This document shows, piece after piece, positions 1 through 11,870 of a stretch of DNA of 64,000 nt. The notes under the pieces were generated by a model. It made no database searches and was not told the origin of the DNA. It was given only the letters and a program-made list of their open reading frames with translations. Numbering within the stretch: position 1 is the stretch's first letter; every line of letters begins with the position of its first letter. The stretch comes from Crossaster papposus. Its lineage: Eukaryota > Echinodermata > Asteroidea > Velatida > Solasteridae. The stretch covers positions 1 through 64,000 of the forward strand of contig JBAIAA010000513.1 of assembly GCA_037893245.1 (NCBI GenBank), read 5' to 3'. The position numbers were made by a program, and so were the translations under genes.

Positions 1-221
1 CACGCAAGGTTTTCCCCAGATTCAAAACGGATGACACATAAACACATCACGAGCAAGGCCGGAAATGTCTGTCAGCAGCGAAAATGCGAAAAAAGGCCGA
101 AAATGCGTGGGTGTGCTTCCCGGTACCATCGGCCTGAACCCGCCTTTGATTGAGTTTCGTTAAAAATAATCCCGCACCTTGGCTTGGTGAAGGTAAAATA
201 ATCCCGGCGCGAACTGGTTAA
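1..221 (+). mobile_element. TTAA-type MITE (family A), left end cut by the window
   Basis: It ends GGCGCGAACTGG-TTAA. The inner motifs GAGCAAGGCCGGAAATG and GGGTGTGCTTCCCGGTA are shared with at least eight other copies in the window. TTAA target sites with CCAGTTCGCGCC termini fit piggyBac-type mobilisation (inference). Confidence 0.8.
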
Positions 222-692
222 GGACAATTTTATTCTCTTTTTAATATTTAATAAACCCTGATTTTAACCTCTACCCAGTTCCGTCTCATTTTGTCCGAAA
301 CCCCTCACAAATTTCCTAACCAAATAGAAATTCTATGAAGTATGCCTCTTATCATACGATTGGATGTTCATAAAGTTGAGGTGCGTTCCACTCGAGCGAA
401 CATTGCCAACATTTGCCAACAACGCAAACAATTTCCCATTGGATCTGCACAAACATTTAGCAATCACTGACGAACATTTGAATTGTTCGCACCCCAGTGT
501 CTATTAAAACAAATCTTGTGGAGCTAAACGTGGTTTAAAAAAACCTAAGTAACATTGTTGCTACACGTAATGTATAGCGAGCTCAACATGGGTATAAAGA
601 GGGACAATACTTTAAATAGGCCTCAATGAACATGACAACCAACACTGTTTGCAACCGAGATTACCATTTTGTTGGTATACAATAATCACAAA
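222..692. other. No gene seen; degraded repeat
   Basis: The ACCTCTACCCAGTTCCGTCT block at 270 recurs at 38610 and (inverted) 60540, so it is an old dispersed repeat. Confidence 0.5.
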
Positions 693-1112
693 TATGTGAC
701 CCACCACCCCAAAACCAGGCTAAAGTCAAAATTGCTCATATGAGAGATTTTTATACCATTAGATTGCTAGCGTTTTAAGTTTTAAAATGATACATCACAT
801 GCACCAGTACCGCTATGGAATGAAAAGTAACGACGCGTCAAAAAGTGACATTTTGTTGCCATTCGCGGCAACAAGTTTGCTCAATTTGAGTAATAGCAAC
901 GACAACAAAAATCAGGAGAAGGCCGATATTATCACTTTCGGGGATTTTTCAAAAGGTTTAAACAACATGAACAGCCTATAAATTAGAGTTTTAACTAACG
1001 ATTTATGAAGAAAAAAACCCAATCGACCGGCAACACATTTTTGTGTGTACAATGCCATATCTCGAAATAGCATTTGCCGACTTCCGCCTGGTTTTGGCCT
1101 GGTGGGTCACAT
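693..1112. mobile_element. TIR element, about 0.42 kb (TGTGACC family 1)
   Basis: TATGTGACCCACCACC..CCAAAACCAGGC at the left and GCCTGGTTTTGGCCTGGTGGGTCACATA at the right (spelled across two blocks) are inverted. Small ORFs inside are not recognisable. Confidence 0.75.
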
Positions 1113-1689
1113 ATAGGCCCAGATTGAACGTTAACGCAATCGTTAAAAGTAAGATTTTAGTAACAAAAACACAAAAGAAAACCCCAAAATAAGAAGAAAA
1201 CAATTACAAAAACATATTAAATTCATTTCATTGGAATAAATCACATAGAAATGTTACAACATATTAACTGCTATTGTCTTATATTCCATTTAAATAACCA
1301 ATCACAGGCACTGTTAGATTATCGTAATTATGCAGAAAAAAATGACAAAAAAACCAACAACTTTCTAGCCAAGTATCCTATATCCAACTATGGAAACATA
1401 AAATAATGAATTCTCTACATCTTTGATATCACACCAATATATAAAATTAATAAATTCACATTTTGTACAGGTATATAAATTTGTTTGCACATTAAGTTAC
1501 TAATGAATGCCACATTATTGCCGATTTTTTTTTTTAAAGTCAGTTTTTTTTACCTCACAAGTCATGCCACATAGCAGGGGATGAAAAATTAATATCCTTT
1601 GTCATGGTTCATTTCAGTAGCCTGGGATTTGGCTTGGGATTGGAGGACTGACTCCATTACAACTTAGTGTCCTGTCTGTCTAACTTCCT

Positions 1690-1690
<1 letters not shown>

Positions 1691-1725
<35 letters not shown>
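1691..1725. repeat. Poly-C tract, 35 bases
   Basis: Uninterrupted C run. Confidence 0.95.
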
Positions 1726-1837
1726 ACCACCCCACCCTGTGTGACGTAACATTTATAATCGCCGACTCATTGGTCAAGTTTCTGTTACGTCACGTAATTA
1801 TGCACGCAACGTCACACGCGCATGCAAAATGCAAATG

Positions 1838-2842
1838 CGACGCAATTCTGCTTGAAATGTTTCAAGCGATTATTAGACGACCTATTCGAAGGTCATGCAT
1901 GCTCTATAATGTACGTTAAAGGTCGCCCGCATCGGCGACCGCTGCATACCGCGATTAAGACGTCTTGCAACCAAGACTAGGTTTATTGTGCGTGTGTTCA
2001 CGATACATGCAAAGGTGAATTCAAGAAAAGGTTTCAACCCAAACTTTTCATAAATGTAGCTGATTTGGTACGAAATGACCCACGTGTCTCATGAGAAAAT
2101 GAATAACATGTGTACTGACAAACAAACAGCATGTAACATGTGATGTGGCATGTCTAGTACATCTTTAAATACAGCAAATCAATGACCAGTGATCTTCATT
2201 ATCACAGAACGTGAATCGCCAAACATGCGATTCTGACAAGGCTTAACAAATGTCTGGTGGATGCCTTCAATTAAGCCAGGAATTTGGGATTCCCATTTTT
2301 GTTTCGTCTCGAGTTTGATCAAATTTGTAGTCGCTTCAAGTGTAATTAGCACTCAGGGGGAGATCCAGACTGCTATTTGCCAGGGGAGGGGGGGGGGGGG
2401 GCTATATAGGTGACCGCAAAGATGTTAATATTCATATGATCACAGCAGCATAAACAAAATCAAATTGCCGGAAAGGGGGTGGGGGGGGGGGGGGGGGGGG
2501 GGGGGTGTTCCCCTTGTTGGATCCGCTAGTGGCATGGTATAAGTGGCTAAAATGTCAGTAACAATTTGACTTCTCACTGTACATGTAGCGACGCAAAATC
2601 TATGTTATACAACAACCTTAACAAATCCCCGTCATCTGATTGGTGGATTGTTGATCACATGCATTGAATTATTCATCCCAATGCATGGCACAGCCAGACA
2701 GCAAAAATAGAAGTTCAACGGTATGCAGCGGTCGCCGATGCGGCCGACCTTTAACGTACATTATAGTGCATGCCATGACCTTCGAATAGGTCGTCTTGGC
2801 TATCTCATAATCGCTTGAAACATTTCGAGCAGAATTGTTGAA
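1838..2842. mobile_element. Foldback element with about 125-bp inverted arms
   Basis: The left arm (1838-1960: GCTTGAAATGTTTCAAGCGA, CGACCTATTCGAAGGTCATG, TAATGTACGTTAAAGGTCG, CGCATCGGCGACCGCTGCAT) is inverted at 2717-2842. The centre holds a 25-base poly-G tract. A 35-base poly-C tract lies just outside the left arm. Confidence 0.8.
2481..2505. repeat. Poly-G tract, 25 bases
   Basis: Uninterrupted G run between the arms of the foldback element. Confidence 0.95.
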
Positions 2843-3892
2843 CTTTTGTTTTCATTGCACGGTCACACCATTGGTCGCACTCTAACCAATCAGATGACAA
2901 GGATTTTATTCAAGGATTTATAATTTGTTAACCCTCCCGTAACAATTTATTTTTAGGTTTTGCCATATATTTAGTATTTTAACAACATTTTGCAAATAAC
3001 GACCTTATGTCTGAATTTTTCAGTTGGGACCTTATAGCCATCAAACGACGAATCCTACATGCACATAATGTGATGACAAAACGCTCGTGCAAAAAAAAAA
3101 TCAATCATTCAATCATCGGAGATACTCTTAACACAAACCCTATTATTCAACTGACCCTACGAACTTGAGTCATCTCAATAAATACCCGGGAAGATTTTCT
3201 GACAAGTTTATCCACAATGAACCGGTTGGAATTCTACCGAAATCAAGTCATCAGTATCCAAACAATGCCGTAACTTTATTGCTAGAAGATTCCGAAGGAA
3301 GTTAAGAATTTGGGCAACTACATGTAGTAACATCTCCCAAAAAGTTGGCCTGGTAGCGGTTAAACTTGTCTGTAACTTATCCCAGGTATTTAATCATTCC
3401 TTTCACTGTTGCATTTTGATCTGATGGAAGTTTTGGTTGCCTGCTGACCATCCCTCTCACTGCCTGAATGTGGTTATTTCATTGGTCATCTGGTCTGTCT
3501 GCCTGGCGTCGCTGCTTGGGGTTCCTTACCTTACCTTGTAGTCTAAACTGTCTCTGTATCAAACATGAAGTACATGTACCTACGCGTGTCTAGCAGCTTC
3601 ATACAACGGTCCCGCCCGTCGCTGAATGTACAACTCCCTGAGTATTGAAACAAGAAAACAACAGTGTTTCATAACAAAACAACAAAATAAATAAAATTAG
3701 ACGGCCTTAACATTTCACGACCTTTCTCAAAGGCAAAATACAGGCTGGCTCATACTTCATGCAAGTGCAAATTATTCAATGCGAATTTGATCTAAAAAAC
3801 AATCGATGAGGAATTTCCGTTGAAGTGTCTTCATCTTTTGCGAAACCTTGCCTGACATCACCAATTCGCATTCACACTGTACGAACCAGCCT

Positions 3893-3955
3893 TGACAGTG
3901 GTACAGAAACAAACATGTAGGCGGTCCCATACTTGCTTGTTTCTGTACCACTGGG
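3893..3955. repeat. Short hairpin with 20-bp arms
   Basis: CAGTGGTACAGAAACAAACA is inverted as TGCTTGTTTCTGTACCACTG with a loop of about 16 bases. Confidence 0.85.
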
Positions 3956-4587
3956 ACATTTTGCGTCCGAATAAGGTCCTCAAAGAAATTAAAACATCAA
4001 GCCGTCCAATTTTGTTGATTTGTATATTTCAGGTGACTCCTGTCAGTAAGCATTTTTCAACAGTTTATTTCACTGTCATGTTTTATAACATACAACAATC
4101 TACAGAATCCTGGAGTGTAAGGGTTAACCCTTTCCTTAGTCCGTTTTGAGTTGTTTTGTTCTTGGATTACGGATTATTTTGTGTCCTTGGGACCGTCGGT
4201 GTCAGGAAAAAAGAAAAAATCAAACGCGAGGGCACTATTTACAATGCGCCTATTATGCACCCAGTATTCAGACATGATGTTTGGACATGAAAGTGCTCAA
4301 ACAAAATGTTGTGTTTTGCCGCACAAGAGTTACCAAATTTACTTTGGGTTAAGTTCAACAATAAAAAGTAATAGTGGGCTTTAAAAAGGAATGTTTTGCG
4401 CAAATAATACTGTGTAACGTGTAGGCCCAACATTAATTTCTGGAACAGCATGCAATCGATGAAGCATAATTAGCCTGAATGTTAGACTGTTTTGCGGTGC
4501 GCACCGCGCACAGTTGCGCACCGAGTTGTTCTACCGCTTCAGTTGTCCCGAGTCAAGTTGTCCCACCAGTCAAGTTGTCAGAGCAGG

Positions 4588-4620
4588 TACATGTACGTAC
4601 GTACGTACGTACGTACGTAC
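4588..4620. repeat. (GTAC)n palindromic microsatellite
   Basis: ATGTACGTACGTACGTACGT and onwards; every unit is self-complementary. Confidence 0.9.
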
Positions 4621-4775
4621 AGCATATCTTTTCGGCAATTTTTTGTTCTCATAAATGCCTGGATTGCATTTTAAATGTGAATCACCAAACACAATGTGAA
4701 TCACAAACAAAAACCAGTAATGTTTAACACTATGCTTAAAACGGTCAAGTTAACTCAACATTGGTAAGGAATGGG

Positions 4776-5984
4776 TTAATTGATCCGGCAGGTTAATGTA
4801 CAGTCCTGGATACTCACCACTTTCCCTGGCCGTGCCCACGTACTAACAAACCCTTCTTGGCAGGCTGTGACTAAACAGTCCTCCCTGAAGACCAAGGCAG
4901 TCAGTCGCTCCTGGGCAATCTTCTTGGCCACTAGGGGCTCCAACATCAACACCTCGTCCAGCCGTGGGCAGGCCTGACTGCCCACGCGACAGCTCTCCTC
5001 TAGCAATCGCAGGTGCATCTTACTGCCGTGAGAGTGCATGCTGCTCTTGCTGCTCACGCTGTCCTTCTTGTGTTTGTCCTTGTGCTTGTCCGACAGCGAT
5101 AGGTTAGAGAACTTGCTGCTGATGCTGCCGGTGTCTGCATGGTGCCCTGTGGCATTACCCAGGGATTTATGAGAGGCGATGTTGTTTGACTGTGACATGG
5201 ACGTCTGTCCCACCGACAGTGCGGTGTTGGTCCGTACCCGTATAGGAGGCTGGAACATGCGTAGGGTGTCCTCTGTGAACTCCCATAGACAGAGGTTTGT
5301 GTCCTGTCCGACGGATCCAAAGCGGTATGACACCTGCGGGACACTATTCTCCGAGCTGCTGATCATAGAAGTTCTTGAGTGGCTGCTGTACGTCCGTTCC
5401 AGGCTGTTTATCCCATTGAAGTCATCGTCGCTGCCGTAGAACGCCGCTTCGTTTTGGAGCACAGCAGTGGTGAAGGGGTCAAAGTTGACCACACTGACCC
5501 ACGAGCCGTGGCCGTGACCGCGGGCCACCACTTTCTTTTCGTGAAACGACCACACCGTCACTAGATCGTCCTCCCCACCGACAACCATGTACTTATTATC
5601 GGGGCTCCAACACACACACGACAGACCCCCAAAGTAGCTCTTCATACTGCCATGCAGGTCCATAGTGTCATAATCAAAGACTCGTAGGAATCCGTCCTGC
5701 GACACGCAAGCAATATACCTGGCATCAGACGAGAAGGCAAACTCGTTGAGTGCGCCCTCCCCAAGCACCCACCTGAAGACAGGATTGCGCGTAGACTTGC
5801 TCTTGCAGGTGTGGACTTGGTACCCGTCTCCTTGCTTCAGGAGCTGGTAATGGGGTGGTGTGTTCACAGGGGGAAGCCCCTCGTTGTACAGGTACATCTG
5901 GCCACTAGAGTGTGCCGCTAGAAACATGTGCTCCGTTCCTGGAACCCAAGACAGGCAGGTAACCTTTGTCTTGTCGATTAGCCT
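4776..5984 (-). CDS. WDR20: WDR20 coding exon 3 (main WD-repeat exon)
   Basis: The acceptor is ATGCAG before AGG CTA ATC GAC (RLID). The exon holds most of the beta-propeller and the variable serine-rich insert. The reading frame is open to TAA at 4776, giving a tail after GKVV of SIQDCTLTCRIN. That tail is probably intron read-through, because GTG|GTGAGT at 4818/4817 is a strong donor, but use as a real alternative C-terminus cannot be excluded. Confidence 0.92.
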   Translation of the reverse strand, partial: RLIDKTKVTCLSWVPGTEHMFLAAHSSGQMYLYNEGLPPVNTPPHYQLLKQGDGYQVHTCKSKSTRNPVFRWVLGEGALNEFAFSSDARYIACVSQDGFLRVFDYDTMDLHGSMKSYFGGLSCVCWSPDNKYMVVGGEDDLVTVWSFHEKKVVARGHGHGSWVSVVNFDPFTTAVLQNEAAFYGSDDDFNGINSLERTYSSHSRTSMISSSENSVPQVSYRFGSVGQDTNLCLWEFTEDTLRMFQPPIRVRTNTALSVGQTSMSQSNNIASHKSLGNATGHHADTGSISSKFSNLSLSDKHKDKHKKDSVSSKSSMHSHGSKMHLRLLEESCRVGSQACPRLDEVLMLEPLVAKKIAQERLTALVFREDCLVTACQEGFVSTWARPGKVVSIQDCTLTCRIN

Positions 5985-8900
5985 CTGCATTGTCAATTGC
6001 AAATAGATGGAAATTCAAAATTATTCTTTGTCTTTGGTAATCTCACGACTGTAATCCTGAGACATAATGATGTCACACTCTTTAATGAGAGCTCTAGTGG
6101 CACTCATTCAAACTTGGCTCCCATTATGCCTCTAGTCTAGACTAATCCAGACTGTAACTCATTCAGCACAAGCCAAGCTGAATCAAGATATCAAGTCAAG
6201 ATAACAAGTTAAGAGACCTGAAGATATACTAGGAAATCCAAGACAGAGGATTGAAAGGGTAATTATAGGAGATGAGCAACCTTACATACAAGTACACAAT
6301 TGCTCTCTTTTGTCTAGAGTAATACAAAATTAAAGGATTTTCCAGCATCTATGACCACTTTAAATAGGTCCGTGTAATAATTATTTGCTATTAAAAATAC
6401 TAACCCACAAATTTCTGAGAATTACAATAAGGAAAATCTTGTACATTACATGTACATTTGTGTTTCAAGAGTTTTTCTTAAGGTGCCATCTTTAAATACT
6501 GCAAAGAGGCCATAGACAACGTCAGTTAAAAAATGCTGTAACTGACATGGCAAATTCAATAACCTTTTGCAACTCCAAGAGACATTGAAGCTTACAGAAG
6601 GGAATTTTCTGATCCTCTAAACCATCTACCCTTTCCCAACCAACCAACCTACCTCCTCATTGTAAATCTTACTGATGTCCTTGCGTATCGGATCTATGAG
6701 CTGCACCTGGCCAGCTGAGAAGCCAACCAACAAGGAGATGCTCTGAGCGCTGGCTGTGAACTGATTGATGGCATGACAGGTGGGTAGGGTGCCACCTTTG
6801 TAGGTCCTCTTATCCAGAGGTTTGGTCAAATCGGCCGCCTGTAGGAAAGGAAAGGCAAGAAATAGTGAGGATGACGATGACAGTTGGGGCATGGTTGTTG
6901 GCAGGCAAGGGGCAACCTTTAACCCTAACCCTACCTAATGCTACTTTTTACTACTACATGTAGTAGTAAAAAGTAGTATGCAGTACTCTCACTGACTTGT
7001 GTGCAATGCCTGTAGTAATTGTTAGTATTTGGTACTTCACCCCTTATTGCACTCGTAGTACTTTTTAGCATTGGGTCCCTCTGCTTGCCGAGTGTGCATG
7101 GCCCATGTATGCTGTGTAAGGTGTTCTAAATTCTACATCAAAAATTGTCGCTTGGGACACAATGGGTCAAGGCTGGACTACTGCATTTTTTGCCAGGTAC
7201 GTATTACTGACCTGTATTGCCACTATTAGTATTTTGTAGTTGGCAGTATCTGTACTCTATCAGTACACACCCAATCATCAGTCACGAAGAGACCCAATGC
7301 TACAAAATACTAAGTAGTATTCTGTAGTACGCAGTTCTTTAGCCCAAAGTAAGGCCTAGGGGGTTAGGGTTAAGGTACCCTTATTCAGAGGGTTAGGTTA
7401 AACAAAAAAACACGAGGATGATGGTTGTGATATGGTGCATGTTGATAAGCAAGTAAAACCTTTAGACTCTTATTATTAAATATCCAGGGGCCGATTTCAT
7501 AAAATTAAAAAAAATGACAGATCAACACGTCACGAGCAAGGCCGAAAAATATGTCAGCGACTGGCTCGCAGCGAGCGAGACCAAAAATATCAAGTTGTGC
7601 TACCCAAAGATGTCGGCCTGAACCCGTCTCGGATCAAGGTTCATGAAAAACAATCCAGCGCCTTGGCCCGGTCATTGTAAAAAATAATCTCATGCGCAAA
7701 GTGGTTAATGTTTAAGTATTTTGTTTTGCTTGAATACACGCATTACAAGTCCATGTACATTGTACATCTACATAAGACAGGGCTGGAAATATCCACAAGA
7801 CTGGTAGAGCGTGTGGAGTGATTCAAGTGTCGGTCTAGTGCTTTATATCTTAACTACATGCACATGTACATGTAGATTAATGGTCTAATGGTTTTAAAGG
7901 TTTTTGCAGATATCAAAAATATTTACTACCAAATTATTAAGAAATTATTAAGCAAAATGATTGCGCTAGATATCATGTAATTATTTCCGAAAAATAAAAT
8001 ATTTATGGTCTGCTGTCATTTCTTGTTATGTACCTGTAAGGTACCCTGATATATTTAAAGTATTCATGTACATCCTTATGGGTTGGTTTGTGGAAATACA
8101 GTACCATACAGAAACGCCCATGTACTGTCTAGAAAGTACAGTATGTATTAAGACTTTACATGTACAGGTAGATAAGATAAAACAGACAAAATAAATAGTT
8201 ATTACGAAAAATAAAATGTTTATGGTCTGCTGTCATTTCTTGTTATGTACCTGTATGGTACTACTTAAAGTCTTTATGTACATGGGCTGGTTTGTGGAAA
8301 TACAGTACATATAGAATCGCCCATGTACTGTCTAGAAAGTACAGTATGTATGAAGACTTTACATGTACAATACAGGTAGATAACATAAAACAGACAAAAT
8401 AACCAAGTCGTCCCCCCCCCCCCCCCCCCCCCCCCTCCTCTAATGTTAAGGACATAAGAGTAGAGACAGCTTATGGGCTATCAGGGTTCTCATGGGGTCA
8501 GGTGACTGATAAGATGGATTATGAATGAGAGAATCACTTGGTTGATAGTACACGACATATCTATTTAAAGATAGTATCGGTACATGGTTTGTCTGTAATT
8601 GGTTTGTCTGTTTTTAATAGATGTGTTTATATTATAGTAAATAATGTGACACTTAACTATTATTAAAGTTTTGTATTCATAAAAGCTGGAAAAACCAAGA
8701 ACATTGATCCTAACTTTCTACCCTATTTTTCTTACACATTTTTAACCTGAATTCGGCAAAATCCTCCAATATTTATTACTGGTGACCACTGCCTGAATTC
8801 TGCAAAATCCTGCAGTGGGTTTACCATTGAGCTATAAAGCAGCCAAACATGGAACAAACACCTGCTATAAGTGCCCTATTACAACAAGGGTCTGCACACA

Positions 8901-11700
8901 TGACCCTTGATATGCAAACGTTTCCTATTCTTTACACCCACATGTAACTTACACCTTGACTGAAGTTCTACAGAGAATAGGGAGTTAGGGTTAAATAAGA
9001 CAAACAGATGCCCTAAAAGTAGTTGACCACTCCAACTACACCTCCAGATAAAACTTCTTCACAAAGTTTGGAGGTCAACATATCCAAGATCCGAGGAATG
9101 TCCATTATTAACCTCATCAGTCCCAAATCCTCCAAATTCAATACAATTTCCCACACCCTAGGCAATTAGGGTTAACTCCAACCCCTGGGTCCTTTTGGCT
9201 AGGAACCATCCTCAATCCTGCCTAACCCAGTGAAGGAATGACCAGTGTTTGGTGTACATGTAGATGGGTGCACTGGTGCAATTAGTACGTACTGGTACAT
9301 GTACTTTTCCCTCTGTATGTATGTGTATACCGCTGGTACAACATGCAATACGTACAAGTATGTTTTTTTTGACACGGTTTACTGACTCAACACTGAAGGC
9401 AAGTTGGACTGGTTGTTTCATGTGCCAGCCTATTGATTTGGAAGGGTTGAAAATAAGGCTAGTCTAGACCCGTAACAACGCCACGTGCTGATGGATTTCG
9501 AACACAATCTATTTTCCCGATACTTACACATTGCTCTTTTACACCAAAAGCAGCTGTAAAAAGCACCTTCCTTTTTAAAGTAAATTTGATGAAAAAAGTT
9601 GGTGTCCATTACAAACGTGTTGCCTTTTTGGTTTGCATGCGATTGCCGGAAATGTTTCGGTTGGCGCGGGCCCCGAATCCTTAACGTGGAAAAAGTGGTA
9701 CTGTATGTACAGTAGTATGGCTGTTGAGTCGTTACCATCAAGCCGGGACCAGACTTTTTAGTCGCTTCATTTAGCGCATGCGCACAAATTTCAACAGCTT
9801 TTTAACTTTCGTCACCCTGTGAAAACAACACTAATCAATCTTGTACGCATGCACTGAATGGATCGCGTGACCACATCAAAGTTTGGTCCCGGCTGGATAA
9901 CAGTACATCTCTCTCCAGCCATACTACGGTACCGCCATTTTCCAGCATCCATGATTGTAAAACTTCGGACATGCCAATTAAACGATATTTACTATAAAAT
10001 ACAACCCCCAAATCCACCCATTCCTGTTAATTTAGGCCGAGTTCGGGCGGTCTGTTCTTGACACGCGAACTCTGTTCTCGCGCTCGAACGGCGGGAACGC
10101 GACCCGTGAACATTGCACTCGGAACAAGAACACACACCACCTATCCACCAGGGTTTTGCGAGAACAAGTTACGGGTGTCAAAAATAGACCGCCCGAACTC
10201 GGCCTTAAAGATTAAAAATACCCACAAATGAGTAAGATATTTCTTAATAATTTGGTAGTAAATATTTTCGATATCTGCAAATGGTGTATCCTACCTTTAA
10301 GTATCCTGTTGATTTCAGCTCTTAATTACTTGTAAATTTGTCTTCTGTTGAATTACATTGTCATATTTCCTTTATTTTTATTTGATTATTGTAATTTTTG
10401 GCCAAATAAATAATAATAAATTAATGATAATTTTGTGTAGATTTTGTCTGAATTTAAATTGTTTTGTTTTGAAATCACTAGCCATCCAACTTGGATGTTG
10501 TGGGTTCAATATTTTTATTTATTTTTTGTATATAAAAAATAAAAATGTTAAAGAAGTTTTTTTAGTCTTTTGGAACATTTTTGCTCTTAATTGTTGGTTT
10601 GATGTTTTTTATGGGAAAATATAGTCCGAAAACTGTGCAATATGAATGGCTCATTGACGATGTTGCAAAAAACAAAACAGTTGGGGCCTGCCGAAGAAGT
10701 ACGTAGACTAGACTTGATCATGTGCCTCATGGGTGCGATATGCATCATGAATGCATCGTTATCAACCAATAAAAAGTGTCCATGTAGTAGATACATATAC
10801 ATCAAAATAAATCTAGGCGTGGTTACTACGGTAGATGATTGGCACGCACAAGGCAGCAACCATGAATGTAGTGAGAATTTGGTAAAATCATAAATGTGAT
10901 ACATGATTGTCGCGTGTATTTATATTGGTCACAACTTTTGGGCTTATTTTGGACCTCCAAACGACAAAAAAACATGAACACTAAAAAATCCATAACTTAC
11001 CTACTGGTTACCCTATTGAGGTCATTAACCCCGCATTTGTTTTCCTTTTTCCGAGCTTTTTTAGATAATGTAACATTTAGAGGAATTACAATAAATAAAC
11101 TTGTACAGTCGCAGGTCAAATAGAATCAATACGTCATATGAAATGGCAGTTGCCATTGAAAGCTGTACGGTGCAGTTCAACAGAAGAATAAATACCAACA
11201 TTTCTGGAAAATTGTGAGGTATAAAGATTTATACGGTAGCATTAATCCAGATAGTAAAAGCATAGAGCAAGGAACAGCTAGTTGAACAGCAATCATAACG
11301 CGGAAAAACAAGTTTGGCCTAGGACTTTTTAATCAATCAGCCGGTGTCACACAGTGTGGTGTGATTAAGCTGGAGTTACTTAAGCTATACTGAGTGCTAG
11401 TACTAGTAGTAGTAGTAATTGGCCATGGGTATTCGCGGCGTATTCGCAACTCACCTTCCGTACACCTTTGTACGGGTAAAAATAAAGTTCCCGGCCCACA
11501 TTGAAACAGATTTTGTCATTGCACCCTGATCCATCCTCCACGCTCGTGAATGACACTCTGACTGGGTGGCAGCACTGGACATTATACGGAGCTCTAGACG
11601 GCCAGGAATATTCAGACAGTGTCATCAATTTATACGTGCCCTCCCGAGTCCCAAACTGGGTCTTGACTTCGTCCCTTCCACCCCCTTCCGAAGCCGCCAT
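4776..11700 (-). CDS. WDR20: WDR20 orthologue, WD-repeat protein (three coding exons)
   Basis: Three minus-strand exons join in phase 0: 11700-11455, 6838-6653 and 5984 to 4818 (or to the in-frame stop at 4776). Residues 1-82 carry the family N-terminus (KTQF..REG.YKL, CFNVGRELYFYPYKGVRK). Residues 83-144 carry the LLVGFSAGQVQLIDPI block. From residue 145 the WD repeats follow (VCWSPDNKYMVVGGEDDLVTVW split across the middle, then LCLWEF), then a Ser/Lys-rich linker, and finally TACQEGFVSTWARPGKVV. The order matches vertebrate WDR20 as I recall it, and the length (533 residues plus tail; 546 if the last exon is read through) is close to the human protein (about 569). In vertebrates WDR20 binds and activates the USP12/USP46-UAF1 deubiquitinase complexes; that role is carried over here by homology only. 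The 3' end is uncertain: a GTGAGT donor lies at 4817-4812, but I found no matching terminal exon in 1-4775. Confidence 0.95.
6653..6838 (-). CDS. WDR20: WDR20 coding exon 2
   Basis: This 62-codon exon runs from AADLTKPLDKR to IYNEE. The acceptor is CTACAG just above 6838 and the donor is GTAGGT at 6652-6647. Both junctions are phase 0 and fall exactly where the reading resumes in exons 1 and 3. Confidence 0.93.
6937..7075. repeat. Perfect 36-bp palindrome within a small inverted-repeat segment
   Basis: CTACTTTTTACTACTACATG continues as its own reverse complement to GTAAAAAGTAG. A further inverted partner, GTACTTTTTAGCATT, lies at 7060. Confidence 0.75.
7503..7710 (+). mobile_element. TTAA-type MITE family A, divergent copy
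   Basis: CACGTCACGAGCAAGGCCG and CGGCCTGAACCCG are conserved; the right end is GCGCAAAGTGG-TTAA. The left terminus is lost. It lies in WDR20 intron 1. Confidence 0.65.
7890..8000 (+). mobile_element. TTAA-AGG MITE family B, left fragment
   Basis: TTTGCAGATATCAAAAATATTTACTACC split by other text, then GATTGCGCTAGATATCATG. The right half is missing. Confidence 0.55.
7988..8404. repeat. Tandem duplication, about 205-bp unit
   Basis: TATGGTCTGCTGTCATTTCT, GCCCATGTACTGTCTAGAAA and AAAACAGACAAAATAA occur twice, about 205 bp apart, in WDR20 intron 1. A poly-C tract follows directly. Confidence 0.85.
8412..8435. repeat. Poly-C tract, 24 bases
   Basis: Uninterrupted; directly after the tandem duplication. 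Confidence 0.95.
9935..10300 (+). mobile_element. TTAA-AGG MITE (family B), interrupted by another element
   Basis: AACGATATTTACTATAAAATAC and the right terminus TGGTGTATCCTACCT-TTAA are intact. A second inverted-repeat element (10033-10205) splits it. Confidence 0.75.
10033..10205. mobile_element. Nested MITE with 20-bp TIRs
   Basis: AGGCCGAGTTCGGGCGGTCT at the left and AGACCGCCCGAACTCGGCCT at the right are perfect reverse complements. The interior is GC-rich. Only copy seen in the window. Confidence 0.8.
11455..11700 (-). CDS. WDR20: WDR20 coding exon 1
   Basis: It starts at ATG 11700-11698 in an AAAATGGCGGC context and encodes 82 residues ending in GVRK. It is followed by a consensus GTGAGT donor (11454-11449). 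Phase 0. The Gly-Gly-Gly near the N-terminus and the KTQF/REG motif place it at the true start of the protein. Confidence 0.93.
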
Positions 11701-11870
11701 TTTGGGAAAGTCACAAATTTCCCGGATGTGTACGTGTGTTCATCAACGATCGGCGCAGCGGCGACCGCGGTTTGCTCCATAAAATGCCGCTATTTCACCG
11801 CCATCTGACGATCTAAATGCGGCACGAAGAGGACGCGGTCTTGAACGATCATTCTAGGCATCGTAAATGT
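11701..11870 (-). promoter_or_regulatory. WDR20 upstream region / 5' UTR and putative promoter
   Basis: Just upstream of the ATG the DNA becomes CpG-rich (GCGCAGCGGCGACCGCGG, then GCGGCACGAAGAGGACGCGG) against an AT-rich background. There are two GCCGCCAT/CCGCCAT motifs (YY1-like). No TATA box is evident. This is the expected look of a TATA-less housekeeping promoter; the start site itself cannot be read from sequence. Confidence 0.45.

Larger units (their letters stand above)
2946..4775. other. No coding exon recognised (expected site of the WDR20 3' end)
   Basis: Apart from the hairpin and the GTAC repeat I see no terminal WDR20 exon. A minus-strand AATAAA lies near 4066-4071. Confidence 0.4.

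Noticed and set aside
5054-5564. ORFs overlapping WDR20 exon 3 on other frames
   Set aside because: Shadows of the conserved coding frame.
6920-6940. Telomere-like CCCTAACCCTA stretches here and near 24400
   Set aside because: Only two or three imperfect units each, part of dispersed repeats; not an internal telomeric array.
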